The notes under the pieces: model-generated | Told to the model about the DNA's origin: nothing | Databases searched by the model: none | The model's input: the letters and a program-made list of their open reading frames with translations, nothing else | Position numbers and translations under genes: made by a program | Shown here: positions 50,301 to 62,300 of the stretch, piece after piece | How positions within the stretch are numbered: the first letter of the stretch is position 1 | How the letters are laid out: each line of letters opens with the position of its first letter | Assembly (NCBI GenBank): GCA_028023455.1 | Contig: JAQFVV010012398.1 | Location: 5,538,682-5,602,681 of the forward strand | Reading direction: 5' to 3' | Length of the DNA stretch: 64,000 bases | Source of the DNA: Epiperipatus broadwayi | Taxonomy: Eukaryota; Onychophora; Udeonychophora; Euonychophora; Peripatidae

Positions 50301-53300
50301 CGTAAATTCAATATACATATGCGAGTGACAACTCTCTCTTTTTAAATGATTAATAATAATAATAAAAAATAATAATATATTTAATCAGAAATATCAGAGT
50401 TAATTATTTCAATATTAATAAATTATTTGTAAAATAAAAGAAACTTATGTAGGCGTCTTCATTTTCTTCGGACTGGGCTCGGCTCTGAGTGGCTTCAAGT
50501 CAACTGGCTGTGTGGTGAGAATTACATCTCATTCAGGCATAGGCAAGGTGGCATTTGTCATCATTGTGGGTGGCTGGAACTGGCATGATTACATCTTGGC
50601 AGCTTGGGACAGAGAAAGGGTGGTGCACTGGCTGGTTGTCTACCCCACGGTCATTTTATTGGACTCTCTGGTAGATTGCTCCATATTTCCCTCTGTTTGT
50701 ATATGATAATAATTTTTATTAAATGTTCATTAGCTATCTTGACTGGTTCATTAAATCTTTCAGAAATCATTAGTTCTTAAAAGAACTGTATAATGGATTT
50801 CTTAAAAAATGTCAGCAGTAGTCTTGTCCATAAATTAATCTCTAAGTAGCTGGTTGATTGGAGAATTCTGGAACCAAAATAGTGAATTACTTGAGTGCCA
50901 AAGAAAGAATAAAATCCCACAGCACTGACTAAAACTTATAAAAACCACTCATAAGAACCAATTCAGATAGCCCTCTGAGAAGTATGAATCAGCCAATCCT
51001 TTTAATTTACCTTATCCCTTAGATTATAACATTTCTTTCTATTTTTCTGATTAAATTCTACATTTTAGGGTTTAAATAATGACTTCCATCTTGAATAACC
51101 CAGACCACTTGCTTACAAAATTAATTCAAAAGAATTTTTAAAAAGATAACAGTTTAATTATAGCATTATCAAACATTTTGCTTTTGATCAGATTTTTGCA
51201 AAAGCAATTAACATTATTTGCTTACAGAATAAAATTACAATCTTTAGAAAAGTAATTTAAAAAAATGAAAAATATATACAAGTATATTGGAACAATTATT
51301 TTAATTATTTATTTTACGAATGTTCCAACAACGTGATCTATTTGTTTAATAAAGTTTGCTTTTCTCTATTTGAATTTTTTCAGAGAACAGCAAAATACAT
51401 AAAATGATATATATTGAAAATATACAAAACAATAAAAATACAAAAAATACATCAGTTTTTTTATATGTGTATTTGTGTACAATATTTTAAATTTGTGTGT
51501 GTGGGTATTCTAATGCTCAGACCCAACTTCCATTATTAATATAGCACATTTATATATATGTTGTGCCTAATATGTACAAATCTATATATGTATCTGCTGT
51601 AATATTCTTTACAGCAGATTTTGTGCAAGGCCATTTGATAATGCCTGGCACAATATATATATATATATATATATCAGCCATAATCTAGAAACTAGTCTGT
51701 GGTTATTGGATGAATATGTACTACAGAGGAAATCTAAATGCACAAATCTACTGGTATTAATTGTAACCAATTTCATTTATAAAAATAGAATTAATTATAA
51801 ACCTGCCTATTAAGAATAAAATTATATATGTGTTTACTGATTAAAAAACTATCATATTAAATAATTATAGTAGAAACTCTTACCATACAATTGTACCACC
51901 TAGTGCAAACTATATATATATATATATATATATATGACAGCCATAATCTAGAAACAAGTCTGGGGATATTGGATGAATATGCACTAAAGAGGAATCTAAA
52001 TGCATAAATCTACTGGTATCAATTGTAACCAATTTTATTTATAAAAAATGGAATTAATTATAAACCTGCCTATTATGAATAAAATTATATATGTGTTTAC
52101 TGATTAAAAAAAAACGATCATATTAAATAATTATAGTAGCAAGTCTTACCATACAATTGTACCACCTAGTGTAAACTATATATATATCAGCCATAATCTA
52201 GAAACTAGTTTGGGGATATTGGATTAGAGGAATCTAAATGCACAAACCTGCTGATAACTATTGATGACTATAAGAAATACAACAGTCATAAGCCTGCAAA
52301 ACTCTAGCCGCAACAAATACTGTAAAAATCTTTGGACAATTCAATGAAAATATATACTTGAATAAAGATAAAAACCATGTTAATATATAGTCATGATAAT
52401 TTTTGTTTTCAAAAAAAAAATATTATTTTTGGTAAAAATCTTAATAACTAGAAAACTGAAAGAAAAATACGTAGTACATTACAGAATTAGAAAAAAAATG
52501 ATATTTTAAAAACTTTCCCACAAATTATAATTAGTGATTTCTGAATTTATTAAAAAGTAATTCCTTATGAATAAACTCTTTTCCAATAATTTTTGAATTA
52601 ATCTCTTAGAGAGATCACTAATGGTGATCATAGGTTATATTTTCATTTAAATAACATACATAGATTATGATCAGCATGAAATATACTACTGACACAAATA
52701 CCTACTCATTTTTAGTAGTCATTTGATAATTAGATATATAAGCTATTTTGAAACATGTAAAAAAAGATTATTACAAAGTTCCTTAATATAGATAATTAAA
52801 GTGTGTTGATGTTATTTCCTTATCTTTCAACAAATATATCTTTTAATATGTATCATTAACCAATTTTTTTATAGCAACTATTACTTTAATACAATCTTAA
52901 CTTAATATAAATAATGATAAAAAATTATTTAAAACCATATACATATACTTACATGTTTATTATATGTTGCTTCAACCTTACAATAAGAGCATAAAATTAC
53001 TGTAACAGAAAAAAACAAAACATTAAATTTAAGTTAGAAACTATCCTGTAAACAATAATACTGTCTGATTAAAGAATTATTTTATGCAAACTATATATTT
53101 CATTTGTTGCAATAATTTTTATTTGATAGAGTTTACAATATAAAAGTAAGATTAGAACTATAGAAGTCTGAAAATACTTGAAGAAAATAAGAAAGAGAGA
53201 TTTAGTTGTATATATAATGCAGTAGGAGAATTATGAACAGTATGTGAAAAATATTTAAAAAGTTACAAAAAAGAAGATAGAATTAAAAAGTTTATTGATA

Positions 53301-56300
53301 ATTTTAAAAAGAAAAGTAGTTATTGGTGTTTGAAAAGTAGAACATGACACAGAAAAGCTTGGGAATTTGTCTGATTCGATATATGAAACATGTCATTTAA
53401 TACTTATAATAACAATATGAAATAATTTTAGGAATTCGCAAGTCTTAGCAGAATCTTTATTAAATTAACTAAGTAATATCATATTATATTCCAACTGTAT
53501 TTAGCAGATAAAAATAATACTATTTCTACTGATGTTGATTTCTTATTAAGGCATCTTAATAAGAACTCAAAAATCAGTAAGAAGTGATATCATTTTCTTC
53601 TGCTAAAACTGTTTGGATGATGACATAATGTGAGTTATTTAATTAAATTTAATAATAACTGAGCTAATAGATTTTTATTGGTTTCTAAAATTATTACATA
53701 TCAAAATAACATTGATTAATAACAGTAATAATGAACATGATGATGTTAATTTACTTAGAAAAAACAGAAATAGTGATATGCTTATATTGGATTGAAAGAA
53801 AATTAATCATTTAAGTTCTTTGAAATTTTATATGGAATAATGGTATTACATTATCTGTATACAAATCTAATCTAAGTTTTTTCCCAACAATTTTGCTTTT
53901 TTTAAAAGTAGTTGATTCAGTTAATCATTCATTATTTGTTAGAAAGTGATTATTACCTATTCTTAACTAGAGAGTAGAACAAAAATAAAAAAAAATTCAA
54001 ATCTTCACTGGTCAGGAATTGGCAAACCTAATGAGCCTTTCCTTCAATGTTCTGTTCCGAGGGGCTGTTGAAGAGAACTTTGTTCTGCTGTGGGATATTT
54101 AATGGCTGTATTACTTTTTATCTATATGTGGAAATTTAAAGCAACTTTCAAGAAAAATCTTTTGACTTTTTTAGTTCATAAATATTATTCAATATTATAC
54201 CATGAGCTATAAATCACTCTGTAATAAAACTTACTCTACATCTTTCCCAGATAAATTTTCCATTAAGAATTAATCCAGTAAATTATAAAAATAATCTCAG
54301 CTTGATTAATTAAATAAATTTTTATGCTTCACATACTATTCTATCTTTAAATATCCACCCAACTAGTAAAAATGAATAATGAAACAGGGCTTATGCTTCA
54401 TATTTAAATAATTATAAAGTTTTTGAGTGAATTTTTTATACAGTGCTTTAACATTTATCTAAGTAACCCAGATTATTTACTTTATCTTACTCTATATGTA
54501 AGAATATTTAGTTACTAAACAATAATGGTTAGTGAGTTTGTCTGTGTTTCAGCGACTTTCAAAAATTCTGAGAAAACATGTCTACAATATATCCCCTCTA
54601 ATTAAATTCACAATAGAATCAGAACAAGAACAAAAATTGGCATTCTTAGATGTTCTTATGACAAGACTTCCTCATGGCAAAATCAAAACTACAGTTTATT
54701 GAAAACTTACACATACAGAAAAATACCTAGCCTATACATTCAATCACACCAGAAACACAAAACATGGAGTTATACTATCATTAAGAAACAGAGCAAAAGA
54801 AGTTTGTTTAGAAACTAGTGATTTGGAAAAAGAAAATATCTATCTATATAGAACAAACTCGTATGAAAAATGGTTATCCATCAGCTGTTATTAAGAAAAT
54901 GTTAAATAGACAAAAAAAAGAAACATCAGGATAAAAGACAATTATTGGTACTATAGTGTACACATACATTCCAAAAATAGCAGACAAAAAAAATCTGCAA
55001 TGAGTATAACATCAGAACAGCTTTCCAGAGCCATACCATGCTATGAGGAATTCTAACATCTACAAAGCCTAAACTAAACTTGAAATGATGAAAAAACTGC
55101 ATCTATGAAATACCATGTGAATGTGGAAGAACATATATTGGTGAGACCAGTGATCCCATTAAAAAGCACTCGCATGAACACAAAGTGATGATTAAAAAAG
55201 AGAAAATAGATGTGTCTAAGATATCAGAACATGCATGTACCAATGAACATATGTTCAATTGGGAAAATACAAAAATATTGGATAGAGAAGAAAAGGTACA
55301 AAAAAGAAAATTTAAAGAAGTTGCTCACATGACAATGGAAAAAATCCCATAAGCTAACCTAGTGTGGCTATACATAAGGTATGGAAACCACTAATCAACT
55401 TTGCTCCTAGAAAAAAGTGGAGAAATCAGGCCTCATAGATAAGTATATGAAATTACTACAGACTGTTGCCTTTGGCAGGATGGTCAGTTAGTTAGAGCAT
55501 TACCTTAAAATTCAATACTCAAGAATCTAAGGACCTAGGTTTGAATGCCATGCTAGTACTGTCACTGGTCAGACCAGCAACACCTGAAGAAGAGGGGAGA
55601 ATAATACCTCTCAAAATATTGTGCATATACTAACCTGTTTGATGTGCTATTATTAACAGTTGAATGTATTCAGAATATTTAAATAAAGTTAAATTTTTCT
55701 AAAGACATTCAATACACCTTAGATAATGAAAATAGTCCAATATAAAAATATAACTTAAGCAAACATGTCCATTAAATTCTTTTTCAGATTTATTATAAAT
55801 ATAAAGTTCAACTCATGCTATACTAACATACTATTCATTACATTATAGAAGCTTGCCCAATGTCCAGCTGGTAAGTCATCACAGTGACTCATTTATAATA
55901 ACCAAGAGGTTTAAACAACTAAATATCACATGATCATGATTTCTTATGCTTGCTCATAATTGTTATTTAAATAGTCAAAACTCTCCATACAGTAGTGCCA
56001 CTCAGTTATGAGCAAGCATAAAAAATAGTGATCATGTGATGTTTAGTGGTTTAATACCAATCCTGCTAATAGGATAGTGGTAGCCATGGTTATTAAAGAA
56101 TCAAAATCACCAAAATGTATGGTATTAAACTGAATTCAGACCTATATGACTATATAAGCTAATGAGCTTGGATTGAAAATTTTATTGTGTTTTCAAATTT
56201 TAGACTCATAGTTTTGTAATTAAGTAGAGATAAAAGGTGGCTGCTGGAGGGTTACATTAGATCTTAAGATCTAGATGCAGTGCTCTCAGATCCAAGGCTC

Positions 56301-59300
56301 CTCACTGATGAAAGCCATAAGCTAAAAACTAGTCTGGGGATATTGAATGAGTAGACACTAGATAGGGATTTTATGCACAAGCCCCCTGGCATCCATTGAT
56401 TACTCTGGTTTGCACTGAGTGGCATTACTGTATGGAGAGTTTTGCCTGTTTTAACTATTTTTTCTTAATTGTTTGGTGTATCTTATAAAAATAGTTATTA
56501 TAAATCCAAATGATGTAAACCTTTAATTAAAATTCAAGATTTACATATAAATATTTAGTTTTGGATATTTATAATATTATTGTGGGCCATAGAAAATTAT
56601 TGACTTCAAAATTAGCTTGCTATATTTGATTTAAAATGTAATTAATTTGTACCTAATCATTAGGGATGAGCAATATTTTTAATTGACAGACCAATTTCAA
56701 CTTTCTCTTTTTAAATGAGACCATATTTTTTGTATGAATCAAAAATAAAGTAATATCATTAATAAATGATTGTTCCACATTTAATGATGACTTTTCCACA
56801 TTGCCTTATAACTATTCTTTGTGATATATTTATATTCTCAAATTTCTTTTTATGTTTTGAAATCATTAATTGTACAACAGCTAGGGTACAGTCTTATATA
56901 AACTCCCATTCAGAAAATAATTTCAAATTTTATCTGCTTTTTTTTTTTTTAAATAAATTTGGTTTCACAGAATTTTCTGAATGTTTGTACTTTTTATAAA
57001 ACATGTCAGTCACTTGAAAAATCTCATTTGCAAGTTTTCTATTTTAATATTTCTTTCTTCCCCAACAATTTTATTGCAATCAGAATGTTTTGATAAATAG
57101 TGCTTCTTAATATTGTGTTCTTTGTTAACTGAAATACTTTCCAGAGATAACAAACATACCAATTTATTATTTCTTTCTATAGAAAATTATGTGTTAGTCC
57201 ATTTCTTTTATAATGAGTGATTTTCTATATCAATTTTGCTTATCTTACTCAGCACATCCATCCTAATAATATATATATATATATAATAAAATGAAAAAAA
57301 ATTGTTTTATTTTTTGCTAACATATTATTCATCTGCAAAAATCACTATAAAAACAAACAAAATGCTCTCAATGTCATATTTTAAATCCATAGTCAGATAG
57401 ACCACACAATGTGCATAATATGTTGAAATATTGAATCTCTGATAAAATGAATTAGAACTGCTATAAAAGTTGGAAAGAGAAAAAGATATAGTTCAGAAAA
57501 TAACAAACATTTTATTTTTATTTAACTCCTAAATTCAATATTTGCACTACATGTGTTTAAATAGAAGTTTAATACAGGGTTATTTTACATAAATTTTTGA
57601 AAATATTCCTGAGCCCTATTGAGAGCTCTGAGGGCTGTTGTTGGCCTAAGGGTGAGAAGTTTCTCTATCTTAAAGGAACCAAGTAGAGCAAATTCCTAAT
57701 GAACATGCAACACTTGAAGTCATTGCAATTGTTATTACAATATGATTATTCTTATGGTAAGTGAACACAAATGGATTGGTGACCAACACTTATTTGCCAG
57801 CATTTTGGCCTTTCTTCTCAGTTATTTAATAGTTTTTAAATAAAACATCAGTTGAGTTTTCTTAAAGTCAGGATAAATTTGTGTATAAATAAACTTTTTT
57901 AAAAAAAAGTATTTACATGTGGCAGACAAAAGTAAATTATGGCTCTTATTACAAAGAGATTGTAAAGTCATCAGGTAAAGCAGTGACTGGTGTTGTCTAA
58001 ATGCAGAGGGTATTAAAAATTCCCTGATTGTAGCCTTGGGCTGCCATTTGATGTCAATCTTTATATATTTGCAATTGCAAATCACTTTCAAATGAAAAAA
58101 AATATATTACATGATTTGGAAGATAAACTATCTAATATTAAATGAATCATTGTTGGATTTTGTGAAATCAGAAGAAAAGATGAAGAGACAATTGATTTAA
58201 ACTGTGGACATGTTCTTTATTACAATGGCACAAATATTGAAAGCACAAGTAGAGTAAGATTTATTATAAATATAAAAAAAGGAAAAACAACTTGTGGTGA
58301 TTGATGATATATTAAGCAGAATGACAAAATTAGTTATTTGACCTTAATCGAAATACTAAATCCAGATGATTCAGATATGTGCCCCAACAAGACTTTATTG
58401 TGATATAGAAATATAGGATTTTTATATGAAGGTACAAAATGCTTTTTCTCAGACCAAACAATATTATAAAATTGTCAGACAAACTTTAATGCTAAAATTC
58501 CATAAACAATTGAAAGATGAAGGTGCTGTAGATAAAGTTGCTTATGGTGATGGGAATAAGAGGAGATAATGATTTGTAAAGTTTTTAGGGAAAAAACCCT
58601 GTATATCCTTTGAAAAAAATGCTAAACAGAAATGGACATGAAAGCAGCCAAATAAAGATACAGAAAAAGTACATTACATTTTGACTAAAAGTAAATATTT
58701 TAAGATTGCAATGTTTTTAATAGATTTAACACAGGTAATGGATTACTGATTAGTGAGATGTAAGATACATGCCAATGCAAAACTAAAAAAACAAAAATTA
58801 TTTAAAAAACAAAATAAACTGTGATATTTCTAATTTTCAGAAATACTACAATGAATTTAAATTAATAATCAAAAATAAAATGCATGTGCAAAAAAAATAA
58901 ACAGAATTATGTCATCATTGAAAGAATTAAAAAGCTGAAATGGAGCTAGAAAGGACATATTGGTAAAAGATATTATAATAAATGGACTATTGAAGGCTTA
59001 AACTGAATCCCAAGAGATTATAAGACACAAAAAGATGACATGGTGAGATGAATGGATTATATAAGGAGATTTGCTGCTGTTTTGGGAAGTAGGCTTGGCA
59101 TAATTGAATTAAACTTGTAGAGACCTTCATCCTGAGTGGAATATAGGTTGAAAACAATGACAATTTGCTAAATTCAGAGTTCATGATATAAATGTTGATT
59201 GATATGAAGGGATTTTTGTAATTATATTTATTAAGTATAAATAGTTTTTAAAATTCTAATTCCATCTTTTTCTCCTATACATGCAAATTATTTTAAATAA

Positions 59301-62300
59301 ACTACTACTTACTATTCTCTCACTTTGGTTCAGAATATTTTTTATTATTATTTTATTTAAGTATGAGCATATTAAATGGTATTATATATTTAAAGTGCTG
59401 AATATATATATAATTTAATAAATGTAGAAATTATGTAAATATTTCAGATTCATTCTTGTATATATTTGCTTACTGGAAACATTAGCATTATAGCAATGCT
59501 TTCAACTGAATCGTACTAATCAACAATTGGAGAAAAAAAAGTAATTCAGGGATGTTACAGGGCATCCTACAAATAGTACAGATTTACAGTATTTTGCTTT
59601 TGTTTAAGATTTCTCCACAATATCCTTGAATAGCACTGTCGACCATGTTGATATAACGCTAATGTTAACACTTTAAAAATAGATACATGGACAAATTCAA
59701 AATATACATTGACATCTTTTAACATAAAAAATCTTCACTGTCATATATAAGAAAGAAACATTATAGATAATAAAAAAATTCTTAATGTTATATTAATAAA
59801 GGAAATGTTTCTTCATTTACAATTAATTATCTATGTTGTTCACTATTGCAATGAATCTAGCACCAAACATTATCATCACATTACTATTACTGCTATTGCT
59901 ACTACTGCTATTATAACTATGACTTTTACTACAATGACAACAATATAAAAAATGAATTTTGTAATGATTATGCAAAAACACTTTATAAAACACAGTTATA
60001 ATTGTATACAGAGCATGTTGGACCATTTGTGATGCTATTTTCTAACTTGTTTAAAAATATTTTTCTGCCAAATATTTCCACAGGCCATCTCCAATGTTTT
60101 CATTCTGTGTCTTATCTTTTCAAAGTCACACTTCTTTAGAGTAACTTTGAGAGATAATTTTTATAATTCAAATGGGGTCCATCAATTCCATGAAAACTAG
60201 GCTAAAGTTCAGTAGTAAAATATCTATTATGAAGACTTATAGAGTTCAGTTAATTTGCATGTCTAATAACAATAAAGGTGTGTTTTACTATGGTGAACTG
60301 TATGGCATCACATCTAGCAAATAAAAGAAATTGATTGATCTTATGATCATGCTATAGTATATTGAAATTTTATAGAGCATCTATAATTAAAACTTTGAAT
60401 TTATGTTACACGAATAGTATATCATGATATTAGATAAAGTAATATCTCCATATACAGCTAATTCAGTTATAAAGATTATTTTACTATAATCCAAATTTCT
60501 TATCTTCTTAACCTGTTACTATCATCAGAAATTGGAGTATGTATTGTCACACAGATATGTAAGTCTGCTTTATTACTTATAAAAGTATCAAGATATTTAA
60601 ATTATATTCTTAAGTAGATAACTATCCAAGCTAAAAGTTATTGAAGCTTTTTTTTCCAACACTGGCTGATAAAGATTTAATGGTTTTTGAAGATTAATTA
60701 CTAAACTAAAGAATTGTCTTTTGAAATGTCAAAAATAGCTCAATCATTAGCTTACTATAGATTTAGAATTCAAAAGAATGAAATTCCTATTTTCTCTTTT
60801 ATTTGATTGAAGTTAAAAATGCCACTATCAAACTAGCATTACATCTCAATATCTGATTTATTTAAGATATATATAATGTTCCAAGAATTGCAGTCATAAA
60901 AATTAAAAACAATATTGGAGTAAGCACACATCCTCATTTAATACCAGTTTTTATTTCAAATGCTTCAGAATTTCCATCTGTAATAACATTTCCTCTTATT
61001 TTATGTAGAAACTATATAATATGAATAAAATTTGGTTGGCAACCAACTAATTTTAAGCAATGTCATAGACATGTTCTGTTAATTGAGACAGATATTTGAC
61101 CAAACCAATAAAAACAATTTATAAATCATTCTTTTGCTCCCAACATTTTTCTTGCATTTTTTGGCAACAAATATTACGATTGTCATGCCTCTTGACTCTC
61201 TAAAACACAACAAATCTCTAACAATCATTCAGCTAAGACAGGAAAAAAATCTATTCCACAATATTTTTGAAAGTACCTTTGCCATAGTGAATAATAATGA
61301 TATTTCATAATAATTATTGGGATTCTAGTTATTCTCTTTATTTTTAAAAATTGGTATAGAAGTATTCTTAAAATCAGGTGGCATAACATCATGAGTTCAT
61401 AAAGACTTTAAAAAAATTCCAATATTTATGAAGTTAAAATGTCACCATCATAATTTAAAACCTTTCTCGGAATCATAGTCTTTATATTTTTAGTATTAGA
61501 AAGAGTTGTTTTGACTTTATCAAACTGGATATTATTGTTCATATCTAAATAAATAGATAAAATGGATATGCCATTAAAAGCCACCATCTCATTTATTATA
61601 ACATTAAACTCCTTCCATTTATTCAAAATATCATCATATAAAAGAATGTCACTACTGAAATTCTAAGTTTACTGTTAACTGAAAGCAATCAAGCATGGCA
61701 AATGCTCAATAGTCAGTCTATTAATTATTGTTATCACAGCTGTTGTCACTATATTATTCAAATAATAAAAGAATATGAATGCATTTCTCAGCAACCTCCA
61801 TTACCCAGCATGGTGAAATTAGTCTTAATGATCTTGTCATAATTTTTAGAATTTTTCAGAGCAGTCTTATGTAATGTTGATAGGGAATTCAAGTCTCACT
61901 TCCATACAGGTAAAATAATAGCTTTCTGAGTACAAGATTAAAAAATACAATGACTTTTCTTTTTGGGTGCATGATAGCTTTTAACAGAAATATCTGTTGA
62001 GTTTCTTGAAATCAGTGTGAATGTGTGTATAAATAATTTTTTTGTTTTAAATATCATAATAGAAAAAATTAAATTATAGCCCTTATTCCCAGAAAACCAT
62101 AAAGTTGCTAACCAAGGCATCAATTGGCAACTAAAAGCAGAGGTTTTAAAAGATCCTCTGATTGCAGCTGCCATTTGATGATCTTTTATTTAGGTACCTA
62201 TAAATTCAAATTACTTTTAAATGAAGGAAGATTGTATGAATTAGCATACTGTTGACATAAAAAAGGAACATGTTTTTTATTACAAGGGCAAAAATATTGG

